In this document: positions 38,310-49,338 of the stretch, in pieces
Position numbering within the stretch: the first letter of the stretch is position 1
Layout: the number at the start of each line of letters is the position of its first letter
DNA from: SG8-30 sp963710135
Lineage (GTDB): Bacteria; Pseudomonadota; Gammaproteobacteria; Steroidobacterales; Steroidobacteraceae
Direction: 5' to 3'
Assembly (NCBI GenBank): GCA_963710135.1
Contig: CAVPYY010000001.1
Coordinates: 1 to 64,000 of the forward strand
DNA length: 64,000 nt
Position numbers and translations under genes: made by a program
Notes under the pieces: generated by a model
Database searches by the model: none
Told to the model about the DNA's origin: nothing
What the model saw: only the letters and a program-made list of their open reading frames with translations

Positions 38310-39679
38310 GCCGGACTCAGGTCGCTCGCGGCGCGGCCCCGGCTCGGGCTGAGTGGCTCCAACAGTCTTCCGCGCAGCGAATTCGGCATCGCCTCGGTAA
38401 TGGCAACGTCGACGAAGCGGTTCATGAGATCGGCCGGCCCGTCGAAGTTGACCCAGCGCATGTTGCTGGTGCGGCCTGCGAGCTGGCGCGGATCCTTCTT
38501 CGAAGGCCGCTCCACCAGCACCCGCTGGATGCTCCCGACCATGCCCCGACTGATCGCCCGGGCCTGCTGGTCGAGCCGTCGCTGCAGGACCTGCAGGCGT
38601 TCCAGCTTGACCTCACGCGGCACGTCATCGGGCAGGCTCGCGGCCGGCGTGCCCGGCCGCCGGCTGTAGATGAAGCTGAAGGACTGGTCGAAACCCACGT
38701 CCGCGATCAGCTTGAGCGTCTGTTCGAAGTCGCGCTCGGTCTCGCCCGGAAAGCCGACAATGAAGTCCGACGAAATGCACAGGCCAGGGCGAGCCGCCCT
38801 GAGACGACGGATCTTCTGCCGGTACTCGAGCGCGGTGTAGCCGCGCTTCATCAGCGACAGGATGCGATCAGAGCCACTCTGCACCGGCAGGTGCAGGCTG
38901 TCCGCCAGTTTCGGCACGTCGGCGTAGGCGTCGACGAGGGCGTCGGTGAACTCCAGCGGATGCGAGGTCGTGAAGCGGATGCGCTCGATGCCGTCGATGC
39001 GCGCCACGAAGCGGATGAGCGTCGCCAGATCGCAGGGCATGCCGTCGTCCATGACGCCCAGATACGCATTGACGTTCTGCCCGAGCAGCGTCAGTTCGCG
39101 AACGCCCTGAGCCGCCAGCGCCTCGACCTCGGCCATGACCTGGGCGAACGGCCGGCTCATTTCCTCGCCGCGGGTGTAGGGAACGACGCAGAAGCTGCAG
39201 TACTTGCTGCAGCCCTCCATGATGGAGACGAATGCGGCGGCGCCGGAGGCCTGCGGCGCCGGCAGACGGTCGAACTTCTCGATCTCGGGGAACGACACGT
39301 CCACCTGCGGCAGCCCGGCCCGCTTGAGCCCGGTCAGCATCTCCGGCAGCCGATGGATGGTCTGGGGACCGAACACCAGGTCGACGAATGGCGCCCGTTC
39401 GAGGATGCCGTCGCCCTCCTGGCTGGCCACGCAGCCGCCGACGCCGATCACCAGGCCGGGCTTGCGCTGTTTCAGCAGGTTCCACTGGCCGAGGTGCGAA
39501 AACACCTTGTCCTGCGCCTTCTCGCGCACCGAGCAGGTGTTGAGCAGCACCACGTCGGCCTGCTCCGGATCGGTCGTCAGCTCCAGCCCCGCCGATTCAC
39601 GCAGCACGTCCGCCATCCGGGCGGAGTCGTATTCGTTCATCTGGCAGCCAAAGGTCGAGATGTACAGGCGACCGCTCAT
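38306..39679 (-). CDS. miaB: tRNA-2-methylthio-N6-dimethylallyladenosine synthase MiaB
   Basis: 457 residues. Radical-SAM methylthiotransferase acting on i6A37 of tRNAs. N-terminal UPF0004 domain with cluster cysteines in STFGCQMNEYD, LLNTCSVRE and VGGCVASQEG; radical-SAM CxxxCxxC as CSKYCSFC; C-terminal TRAM domain (VLVERPSKKDPRQLAGRTSN). ATG at 39679 starts the family-typical SGRLYISTFGCQMN. It heads the miaB-phoH-ybeY-corC-lnt run. Confidence 0.97.
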   Translation of the reverse strand: MSGRLYISTFGCQMNEYDSARMADVLRESAGLELTTDPEQADVVLLNTCSVREKAQDKVFSHLGQWNLLKQRKPGLVIGVGGCVASQEGDGILERAPFVDLVFGPQTIHRLPEMLTGLKRAGLPQVDVSFPEIEKFDRLPAPQASGAAAFVSIMEGCSKYCSFCVVPYTRGEEMSRPFAQVMAEVEALAAQGVRELTLLGQNVNAYLGVMDDGMPCDLATLIRFVARIDGIERIRFTTSHPLEFTDALVDAYADVPKLADSLHLPVQSGSDRILSLMKRGYTALEYRQKIRRLRAARPGLCISSDFIVGFPGETERDFEQTLKLIADVGFDQSFSFIYSRRPGTPAASLPDDVPREVKLERLQVLQRRLDQQARAISRGMVGSIQRVLVERPSKKDPRQLAGRTSNMRWVNFDGPADLMNRFVDVAITEAMPNSLRGRLLEPLSPSRGRAASDLSPA

Positions 39680-39811
39680 TGGGTTCCGGAGCCGGGACAG
39701 GGTCTCGTAGGTTAGCGGTTTTGAGCCGTCGATTGTAGTTGGCGGAGCCCCCGGCGAGGTGGCCCGCAAACACATAAGCCGCTGATTTGATTGAGGCTCG
39801 TGGGCCCGGCG

Positions 39812-40273
39812 TCAGAACGGGATGTCGTCGTCGAAGTCGTCCCGGCCGCCGCCGCCCGCCCCGGCGCTGGCCGCCGGCGCGCTCGAGCGCGACTCGCCGC
39901 GGTCCTGGCCGCCGCCGGAGCCGCCCGCCGCCCCACCACGGCTGCCGAGCATCTGCATCTCGTTGGCCACGATCTCCGTGGAGTAGCGATCCTGGCCCTC
40001 CTTGTCCTGCCATTTGCGGGTGCGCAATTCACCTTCGATGTACACCTGCGAGCCCTTGCGCAGGTATTCGGCCGCGATTTCCGCCAGCCGGTCGAACATC
40101 ACGACGGTGTGCCACTCGGTGGCTTCCTTGTTTTCCCCCGTCTGCTTGTCGCGCCACTGCTTGCTGGTGGCCACCCGCAGGTTCACCACGGCTTTGCCGG
40201 AAGGCATGGCGCGCGACTGGGGGTCCTGCCCGATATTGCCTAACAGAATGACCTTGTTGACGCCTCGTGCCAT
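39812..40273 (-). CDS. ssb: Single-stranded DNA-binding protein
   Basis: 153 residues. N-terminal OB fold (NKVILLGNIGQDPQSR, TEWHTVVMFDRLAEIAAEYLRKG), a Gly/Ser-rich flexible linker, and the acidic C-terminal tip DFDDDIPF that recruits partner proteins. Divergent from uvrA, a common arrangement. The ATG 40273 has a GAGG-type RBS. The 132-bp gap before miaB holds no gene. Confidence 0.97.
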   Translation of the reverse strand: MARGVNKVILLGNIGQDPQSRAMPSGKAVVNLRVATSKQWRDKQTGENKEATEWHTVVMFDRLAEIAAEYLRKGSQVYIEGELRTRKWQDKEGQDRYSTEIVANEMQMLGSRGGAAGGSGGGQDRGESRSSAPAASAGAGGGGRDDFDDDIPF

Positions 40274-40340
40274 GACCTTCACCTCGATTCCGTGTCGTGC
40301 CGGCCGCCTGTCCGTGGGAATGGCGGCTCTTGAGTCCCGC

Positions 40341-40370
40341 ATTGTAGTCCGGGGTGGGGGCCGGTGACAC
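40341..40370 (-). promoter_or_regulatory. Candidate sigma70 promoter for ssb
   Basis: Minus-strand -10 TACAAT (40341-40346) and -35-like GTGTCA (40365-40370) with an 18-bp spacer, about 68 bp before the ssb ATG. No LexA-type CTGT-N8-ACAG box was seen in the ssb-uvrA spacer. Confidence 0.4.
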
Positions 40371-40474
40371 CGCCCTGTATCCGCTGCGTTGGCGCACAAA
40401 GGCGCCCGCAGAGAGGCGGGAGCACTCCGGGTACTGGACGGCGCCCGCCCGCCGAATCCGGCCGCCCGCGCCCT

Positions 40475-40504
40475 TTGCCCCGCACCGACGCCCCCGCGTA
40501 TGCT
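40475..40504 (+). promoter_or_regulatory. Candidate sigma70 promoter for uvrA
   Basis: TTGCCC (40475-40480) and TATGCT (40499-40504) separated by 18 bp, ending 32 bp before the uvrA ATG. Both elements are partial matches to consensus. Confidence 0.4.
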
Positions 40505-40536
40505 AGTCGGCTCACCCCCCGCGGCAGGTCCGGACC

Positions 40537-43395
<2,859 letters not shown>

Positions 43396-43420
43396 ACGGA
43401 ATCAACGAGGAGAGAGACTC

Positions 43421-43900
43421 ATGCGTGCTGTCATTGCGAGCCTGCTGGTGTCCGCCATGGTGGTGGCTGCACCGGCGCTGGCGGCCGACGCGGCCCGGGC
43501 GCCGCTCAAGGTCGAGGGCGCGTGGGCCCGCGCCACCGCGCCGGGCGCGACGGTCGGCGCGGTGTATCTCGTCATCGACAATCGCGCGGGCCGTTCCGAC
43601 CGGCTGCTGTCCGTGTCCTCGCCGCGCGCGAGCCGCACGGAGGTGCATGCCACGGTCCGCGACGTCGACGTGGTCCGCATGCGCCGCATCGACCCGCTGC
43701 ACGTGCCGGCCGAGGAGCGTGTCGTGCTCGAGCCCGGTGGCACGCACGTAATGCTGATGGGGCTGAAGGCGCCGCTCAAGGAAGGCGAGACCATCCCGCT
43801 CAACCTGAAGTTCGAGCTGGCCGGTTCGCTCACCGTGAATGCGCGTGTCGTCGCGCCCACGGCCGGCTCCGAGGACGCAGGCCACGGCGGCCACCACTGA
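43421..43900 (+). CDS. PCuAC-type periplasmic copper chaperone
   Basis: 159 residues. Signal peptide ending at PALAADAA, then the DUF461/PCuAC domain. The Cu(I)-binding pattern H(M)x10Mx21HxM is met by the spaced EVHAT, VVRMRR and GTHVMLM elements. Delivers copper to cytochrome oxidase assembly (with Sco proteins). The extra C-terminal His/Gly tail (GHGGHH) may add metal sites. RBS AGGAGAG precedes the ATG. Confidence 0.92.
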   Translation: MRAVIASLLVSAMVVAAPALAADAARAPLKVEGAWARATAPGATVGAVYLVIDNRAGRSDRLLSVSSPRASRTEVHATVRDVDVVRMRRIDPLHVPAEERVVLEPGGTHVMLMGLKAPLKEGETIPLNLKFELAGSLTVNARVVAPTAGSEDAGHGGHH

Positions 43901-43918
43901 CCCGCAGGGCGCCGCCGC

Positions 43919-44827
43919 TCAGGCGCCGAGCGCGCGCCGGAGATCCGCAATGTCCCGCTCGGATTCCTGCAGGATGCGGTTGCAGGCCTCGCCGTCGAGC
44001 CCCAGGCGGCGAAAACCCCGGACGCCCTGCATGTTGAGCTCCAGATCGGCGGGGTGGGCCGCGTAGTCGGCGATCATGATGCTGACCGTCAGCACGTCGG
44101 TGAGATCCACCTGGCCGCCTGCCGACCTGTCGATGTCGTCCTGATCGCCGACCGCCGAGGCCACTTCCTCGGGGAAGCCCCAGGCCTCCAGGATCGCCTT
44201 GCCGATGCTCGCGTGCCAGTCGCGCAGCACCTGCGCCAGACTCGCCGTGTCCTCCAGCAGCTCGGCGTTCGAATCGGCGCGCCCGAGTATGTAGAGCTTG
44301 CCGATGCCGTGCATCAGGCCGGCCAGCATGGCCTCGTCGGCGTTGATCGTGGGCTGGCGCTTGGCGACGAAGTAGCAGATCGCCGCGACCATGGTGCTCT
44401 GCACCCAGATCTCGCTGAGGCGCTCCTTGACCTGCTTCAGCTTCGCCGCCTGGCGCAGCTGGGCGACGGCGAACGCCATCGCCGTGCTGCGAACGTTGTT
44501 GAAGCCCATGCGGGTGATGGCGCGCTTCAGGTCGGTGATCTGGCGGCCGTCCGGATTCATGGCGACGGATGACGCCAGGTGCATGATGCGGGCCGCCAGG
44601 GCGGGTTCGCTGCCCACTACCCGGGCCACGCCGGCGACGTTGACGTTGGGGTCGTTCAGCGCGTTGCGCACCCGCACGACGACTTCCGGCGAGGACGGCA
44701 ACTCCAGCCGGCCATTCGACAGTTCCGTCGCCAGCCGGCGGACGAAGGCGAAGGCAACGCCGCCGTACTCTCCTGTCTTTTGTGCCTCGTGCTGCATTGG
44801 CCCGCTCGATCCCGTCCCGAGTGGCAC
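43919..44827 (-). CDS. HDOD-domain protein (second of a tandem pair)
   Basis: 302 residues. HDOD domain from about residue 35 (ELPSSPEVVVRVRNALND, ITRMGFNNVRSTAMAFAV) to residue 220. The catalytic HD residues of true HD-GYP enzymes are replaced (LMHGIGKLYILG), so the protein is probably a non-enzymatic signalling scaffold. It starts immediately after the stop of the paralogous gene upstream (GTG) or at an ATG 30 bp further in. Closely similar to its neighbour, a local duplication. Confidence 0.85.
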   Translation of the reverse strand: MPLGTGSSGPMQHEAQKTGEYGGVAFAFVRRLATELSNGRLELPSSPEVVVRVRNALNDPNVNVAGVARVVGSEPALAARIMHLASSVAMNPDGRQITDLKRAITRMGFNNVRSTAMAFAVAQLRQAAKLKQVKERLSEIWVQSTMVAAICYFVAKRQPTINADEAMLAGLMHGIGKLYILGRADSNAELLEDTASLAQVLRDWHASIGKAILEAWGFPEEVASAVGDQDDIDRSAGGQVDLTDVLTVSIMIADYAAHPADLELNMQGVRGFRRLGLDGEACNRILQESERDIADLRRALGA

Positions 44828-45715
44828 TCAGCCGTCGAGGGCCTGGCGCAGGCTCGCGATCTCGTCGGCGGAATCCACCAGCACCGCGCGGCAGGTCTCG
44901 ACATCCAGGCCAAGACCCGCGAACCAGGTCGAGCCCTCCACCACCAGCGACAGCCCGTCCGGATCCTCCATGTAGTCCGCCACCACGAGCCCGGCAGCCA
45001 GCACGTCGGCCAGGCCAGGCTGCGCCCCACGCGGACCCGCGTCGATCTCCTCCTGGCGGGCAACCGCGTCGCAAATCGCCGGCGGCAGCCCCCATCCTTC
45101 GAGAATCGCCTTGCCGATGGACGGGTGCCAGGTCAGCATGACCTGCGCCAGGGCGTCAGGATACTCGGCCAGGTCGACGTGCCGGCCGGCGTGCGTGAGT
45201 ATGTAGAGCCTGCCGATCGCATGCAGCAGGCCGGCCAGCATCGCCTCGTCGGGATTCACCAGCCGGGTGTGCGCCGCAATGAACCGCGACACGGCCGCCG
45301 TCAGCGTGGAGCGCTCCCACAGCAGCTTGAGATCGGCGGCGATGGCCCTCGACTGCTCGGACTGCTGCAGCTGCTTCATCGCGAACGACAGCGAGCAACT
45401 GCGCACGAGATTGGCCCCCATGCGGGTGATGGCCGAGCGCAGGTCGTTCACCGGGGTGCCGGAGACGTTCAGCGCCGACGAGTTCGCCAGGCGCAGCAGG
45501 CGTGCCGCGAGCGCCGGCTCCGAACCCACGACAGCCGCGATCTCCGCAGCGGTCGATTTCTCGTCCGCAAGCAGCTTGCGGATGCGCAAGACCACGTCGG
45601 GAAACGACGGCAGGTCCAGTTTGCCGTTCTTCAGGTCCGCGGCGAGCTGTTGCGTCAGCGCGATCTGCCAAAGCTGACCCGCATTGGCTGCGTCGACGGC
45701 TTGAAGTCGGGACAT
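44828..45715 (-). CDS. HDOD-domain protein (first of a tandem pair)
   Basis: 295 residues with the same layout as the next gene: LDLPSFPDVVLRIRKLL, VVGSEPALAARLLRLANSSA, ITRMGANLVRSCSLSFAM and LLHAIGRLYILTHAG. The HD pair is degenerate here too. HDOD proteins often act in motility, c-di-GMP or stress signalling; no partner domain or regulator sits nearby, so the role is open. Confidence 0.85.
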   Translation of the reverse strand: MSRLQAVDAANAGQLWQIALTQQLAADLKNGKLDLPSFPDVVLRIRKLLADEKSTAAEIAAVVGSEPALAARLLRLANSSALNVSGTPVNDLRSAITRMGANLVRSCSLSFAMKQLQQSEQSRAIAADLKLLWERSTLTAAVSRFIAAHTRLVNPDEAMLAGLLHAIGRLYILTHAGRHVDLAEYPDALAQVMLTWHPSIGKAILEGWGLPPAICDAVARQEEIDAGPRGAQPGLADVLAAGLVVADYMEDPDGLSLVVEGSTWFAGLGLDVETCRAVLVDSADEIASLRQALDG

Positions 45716-45847
45716 GTCGAATCCTCGCGCCTGCCCCGCGGGACGGCACCATCTGGGTCTACTACCGAAGGTTGTCGGCGACTGGCGCCGCGACTTGAGG
45801 CCTGGAACCGGCGTTCAGGGAAGGACTGAGCCGTCGCGCGGCAGGGG

Positions 45848-46357
45848 TCAGGCGGAGGGCGGCCGACTCGAAAAACTGTGCACCACGTCTCCGTCGCTCA
45901 AGCGCTCCCGGTACTTGCCGCGCGTGTACGAGCCGATCACCCGCCGCCAGAACGCCACGGACCCGGCGTGCCGCATGGGCTCCGAAACGGTCCAGTCCCC
46001 GGGAAAGCGATCGAAGATCAAGTTGGCGGCCGCGCGGCCGATGCCGCGGCGCCTCGACTCGCTGCGCACGAAGAAGTCCGTGAGCCGGAAGCCGGCCCGG
46101 CCGGCCGCGGCCGCGGCGTGCTCGACCAGCGCGAAACCGACCGGCTCACGATCGCCGAGGATCACCAGCGGCATGGCATTGGGATCGCGAAACCAGGGCA
46201 GCAGCAGCTCGTTGCTCGCCTGTCCCGTCACGGTCAATGCCGGGAAGACCCCGGTCTGGCCGTCCGACAGGTCCCGGATGTATTCGAGATAGGCCCGCTC
46301 GATCCAGTCGCGGTCGGGCCTGGACTCGCGGGCATCGCGCAAGGTGACTGTGATCAT
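45848..46357 (-). CDS. GNAT-family N-acetyltransferase
   Basis: 169 residues from an ATG beginning ITVTLRDARES. The acetyl-CoA-binding motif is visible as FFVRSESRRRGIGRAAANLIF. Substrate is not evident. It follows the lipoprotein gene on the same strand across a terminator-like hairpin, so it is probably a separate transcript. Confidence 0.85.
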   Translation of the reverse strand: MITVTLRDARESRPDRDWIERAYLEYIRDLSDGQTGVFPALTVTGQASNELLLPWFRDPNAMPLVILGDREPVGFALVEHAAAAAGRAGFRLTDFFVRSESRRRGIGRAAANLIFDRFPGDWTVSEPMRHAGSVAFWRRVIGSYTRGKYRERLSDGDVVHSFSSRPPSA

Positions 46358-46374
46358 GAGTGCGCCATGACAAA

Positions 46375-46422
46375 GAGGCCGGGCGGCCACCCGCGGAGAA
46401 CCCGCGCCGACCGCCCGGCCTC
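46375..46422 (-). terminator. Intrinsic terminator of the lipoprotein gene
   Basis: A perfect 12-bp inverted repeat, GAGGCCGGGCGG (46375-46386) and CCGCCCGGCCTC (46411-46422), encloses a 24-base loop. On the minus strand it is followed by a short TTTG. The U run is short, so termination may be partial. Confidence 0.6.
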
Positions 46423-46445
46423 GTCAGCCCATGAAGAAGTAGTTC

Positions 46446-46748
46446 TTACTTGTTCATCGCATCGGCAGCGGCGTCCTTGGCCTCATCCACGGCCTCGCCG
46501 GTGGCATCGGCGGCATCGCTGGCAGCCTCGCCCACCGCGTCAGCGGCGTCGCTGGCGGCCTCGCCGACCGAGTCAGCGGCCTCGCCCATCGCATCGGACG
46601 CTTCGCCGGCCGCGCTCGTCGCATCGCTCGCGGCCTGCTCCATGGCATTGGCGGCGTCCTCAGCCGGCGCAGCCGCGTCCTTCTTGCCACCGCACGCGCC
46701 CAGCACGAGCGCCACGGCAACGGCACCCCAAATCTTCGCATTCATCAT
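46446..46748 (-). CDS. Ala/Asp/Glu-rich repeat lipoprotein
   Basis: About 99-100 residues. Lipobox ALVLGACGG makes it a lipoprotein. The mature part is a chain of near-repeats of EAASDAADAVG-type units (A, D, E, G, S only, ending DAMNK), which would form a long acidic amphipathic helix or coiled structure. Two tandem ATGs are possible starts. It is followed by a terminator. A cell-envelope spacer or stress-protective role (as for LEA-like or Lpp-like proteins) is possible; no family is assigned. Confidence 0.75.
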   Translation of the reverse strand: MMNAKIWGAVAVALVLGACGGKKDAAAPAEDAANAMEQAASDATSAAGEASDAMGEAADSVGEAASDAADAVGEAASDAADATGEAVDEAKDAAADAMNK

Positions 46749-46844
46749 CAGTACCCCGGATTTTCTTTAGTGACAGAGGGAAGCTCGACTTCCCGGCTGC
46801 GCCGACCACCCGCAGGGTGGACTGTCGCAGGCCGAGAGTTCGAT

Positions 46845-46850
46845 ATTCTA
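46845..46850 (-). promoter_or_regulatory. Candidate -10 element for the lipoprotein gene
   Basis: TAGAAT on the minus strand, 97 bp before the ATG. The -35 is weak. The leader between it and the gene contains two small hairpins (CCACCC/GGGTGG and GGGAAG/CTTCCC on the plus strand). Confidence 0.3.
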
Positions 46851-46971
46851 GCGGTTTTCGGCTGCATGTTCCACGGAGTGCGGTGCAACATGAGTGGGCC
46901 GCGAGACCCCCGGCGCGGATGACCCAGGTCCGGCGCTGCGCTACCCTCGCCGCACGGCTGGAGAATCGGGC

Positions 46972-48292
46972 ATGAACGAGGCATTGACGACGCTGTTCAC
47001 GGAGCACATCGCCACGGTCCGCGCCCGGGTCGACCGGGTGCTCGCCGACAGCGAGTTCGACGGCGTTCTGGTCCCGTCGGGACTCCCCCCGCTGCAGTTC
47101 GGCGACGACATGCACTATCCGTTCAAGGCCAATCCGCAGTTCAAGTTGTGGGTGCCGGAAGCGGAACCGGGCTGCCACGTGCTGTACCTGGCCGGGCGCG
47201 GACCGGCCACGGCTCATTTTCTATCAGCCCGCGGACTACTGGCACAAACCGCCCCCGATTCCCGCCGGTGCCTGGACCAGGGAGTTCGACGTCGCCGTCA
47301 TCAGTGCCCCGGAAGACGTTGGCGGGCTGCTGCCGGCGCACGCCAGACTGGCCATCCTTGGGGAGCCGCACCCCGCCTGGAGTGGCCTGGGGGACGCCAA
47401 CCCGGTGGCGCTGCTGACCCGCCTGGACTACCTCAGGGCTGCCAAGACGCCTTACGAGATCGAGTGCCTCGCACAGGCGAACCGGCGCGCCGCGGCCGCG
47501 CACCGGGCGGCGGAGGCGGCCTATCGCGAGGGCGCCTCCGAGTACGACATCCACCTGGCCTATTGCCGGGCCGCTTCGGTGCGCGAGGAGGAACTGCCCT
47601 ACAACAGCATCGTGGCGATCGGCGCCAATGCGGCGGTGCTGCACTATCAGCGTCTCGAGCGGGCACGGCAGGGCGATGGGCGGTCATTCCTGATTGATGC
47701 TGGTGCCCCCTGGGCGGGCTACGGGAGCGACGTCACCCGCACCTACGCGTCGGGGCCGGGGCCTTTTGCCGATCTCCTCGAGGGGCTGGATGCCGCACAA
47801 CGGCGCCTGGCCGCACAGGTCAGGCCCGGGGTGGACTATCGCGACATTCACCTGGCCGCGCACCGCGAGATCGCGACCCTGCTCGCCGACGGCGGGGTGC
47901 TGCGCATCGGCGCGGAGGAGGCAGTGGCCCGCGGCGCGACCGCCGTGTTCTTTCCGCACGGCATCGGCCATCTGCTCGGGCTGCAGGTGCACGACGTCGG
48001 CGGCCTGATGGCGGATGACAGCGGCGCCGAGCGCCCGCGCCCGGCGGGGCACCCGTACCTCAGGCTCACCCGTGACCTGACCCCCGGCTGCGTGGTGACG
48101 ATCGAGCCCGGGATCTATTTCATCGATTCGCTGCTGGCGGCAGCGGCCAGCGGCAAGCTCAGGGACGCCATCGACTGGCGTCGTGTCGAGGGCCTGCGGC
48201 CGTTCGGGGGGATCCGCATCGAGGACAACGTGGTCGCCCTGGAGGGTGGACCGCGCAATCTCACGCGGGAGGCGTTCGCGGCGGCAGGCTGA
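46972..48292 (+). CDS. pepQ: Xaa-Pro dipeptidase (M24B), one frameshift
   Basis: Cytoplasmic dimetal dipeptidase cleaving X-Pro dipeptides. The N-terminal domain reads normally to GRGPAT; an extra G near 47211 shifts the frame, after which LIFYQPADYWHKPP resumes. The gene length is one more than a multiple of three, consistent with a single insertion; corrected length 439 residues (E. coli 443). Metal ligands: two Asp in FLIDAGAPWAGYGSDVTRT, His in GIGHLLGLQVHD, Glu in TIEPGIYF and Glu in IRIEDNVV. Likely a sequence error. Confidence 0.92.
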
Positions 48293-48314
48293 GCCCGCCG
48301 CCGCGAAGCCGGTC

Positions 48315-48710
48315 TCAGCGCTGCTTCAAGAGGTCGCGTATTTCCTCGAGCAACACCTGCTCGCGCGGCGGCTCAGGCGGCGCGGCGGGCGCGGCCGGCA
48401 CCGGCGGCTTCTTCAGCTTGTTGATGCCCTTGAGCGCCATGAAGATCACCAGCGCGATGATCAGGAAGTCCACGGACGCCTGGATGAAGGCACCGTACTT
48501 GATCAGCACTGGAATTTCCTCGGTGCCGATATTCGCCGCCATCTCGGACAGATCGACGCCGCCGGTGAGTGCGCCGACGACCGGCATGATGATGGCATCG
48601 ACCATCGAAGAGACGATCTTGCCGAAGGCTCCACCAATCACGACACCGACCGCGAGGTCGATGACGTTGCCGCGCATCGCAAATTCCTTGAACTCAGATG
48701 CCAGACTCAT
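48315..48710 (-). CDS. mscL: Large-conductance mechanosensitive channel MscL
   Basis: 131 residues. Homopentameric inner-membrane safety valve against hypo-osmotic shock. N-terminal amphipathic helix (SLASEFKEFAMRGN), TM1 (VIDLAVGVVIGGAFGKIVSS), the periplasmic loop, TM2 (FLIIALVIFMALKGIN), and a C-terminal helix bundle after a Pro/Ala-rich stretch. The RBS (GGAGAAAGGT) precedes the ATG. It is transcribed in the same direction as the ribosomal genes but lies beyond their terminator. Confidence 0.96.
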   Translation of the reverse strand: MSLASEFKEFAMRGNVIDLAVGVVIGGAFGKIVSSMVDAIIMPVVGALTGGVDLSEMAANIGTEEIPVLIKYGAFIQASVDFLIIALVIFMALKGINKLKKPPVPAAPAAPPEPPREQVLLEEIRDLLKQR

Positions 48711-48727
48711 ACCTTTCTCCTCCCTAC

Positions 48728-48757
48728 AAAACGAAAAGCCGGGACCCGGTCCCGGCT
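48728..48757 (-). terminator. Rho-independent terminator of the ribosomal alpha operon
   Basis: On the minus strand a 9-bp stem (48749-48757 with 48737-48745, 3-base loop) is followed by TTTTCGTTTTG. It is 51 bp downstream of the rplQ stop and separates the operon from mscL. Confidence 0.8.
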
Positions 48758-48808
48758 CTGGATTCAATCAACCTGGACGCTCACGGGGCACACCCGGGCA
48801 GGCGTCAC

Positions 48809-49312
48809 TCAGCCCGCGGCGGCTTTCTTGCGCGTGCGTGGCTTGGACTCCTTGCTCGCCGCCGCCTGTTTCTTGGCGGCCGGAGCAGCCTTTTTCTTCG
48901 GCGCAGCGCGCTTCTTCTTGGGCTCGCCTTCCGGCTCCGGCTGCGTGACCTCGGCGGTCCCTTCTACCAGCTGCATCAACGCCATCGGCGCGGCGTCGCC
49001 CGGGCGCTCCTCCATCTTGAGGATCCGGGTGTAGCCGCCCGCGCGTGTCGCGAAGCGCGGGCCCAGGTCCTCGAACAGCTTGGTCACGATGGCGTCGTCG
49101 CGCAGCTGCGAGAACGCGCGCCGGCGGCCGGCGAGGCTGTCCTTCTTGCCGAGCGTGATCAGCGGTTCCACCACGCGGCGCAGCTCCTTGGCCTTGGGCA
49201 GCGTCGTACGGATGGTTTCATGGCGCAGCAATGCCGTCGCCATGTTGCGCATCAGCGCCTTGCGATGCGAGCTGTTGCGGGACAGCTGCCGTCCGGAAAG
49301 ATGGTGACGCAT
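48809..49312 (-). CDS. rplQ: 50S ribosomal protein bL17 with a long basic tail
   Basis: 167 residues against about 127 in E. coli. The L17 core (RHHLSGRQLSRNSSHRKALM to GDAAPMALMQLV) is followed by a ~45-residue Lys/Ala/Pro-rich tail (KKKRAAPKKKAAPAAKKQA). The tail is low complexity and likely extends over rRNA or is disordered. Last gene of the alpha operon, 26 bp after rpoA. Confidence 0.97.
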   Translation of the reverse strand: MRHHLSGRQLSRNSSHRKALMRNMATALLRHETIRTTLPKAKELRRVVEPLITLGKKDSLAGRRRAFSQLRDDAIVTKLFEDLGPRFATRAGGYTRILKMEERPGDAAPMALMQLVEGTAEVTQPEPEGEPKKKRAAPKKKAAPAAKKQAAASKESKPRTRKKAAAG

Positions 49313-49338
49313 GGTCCTCGATTCCTCGACTATTCAGT

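Noticed and set aside
39680..39811. tRNA-like segment between miaB and ssb
   Set aside because: No cloverleaf, anticodon arm or CCA-end pattern could be formed on either strand.
40274..40536. LexA (SOS) box between ssb and uvrA
   Set aside because: Looked for CTGT-N8-ACAG and variants; none found. A lineage-specific box cannot be excluded.
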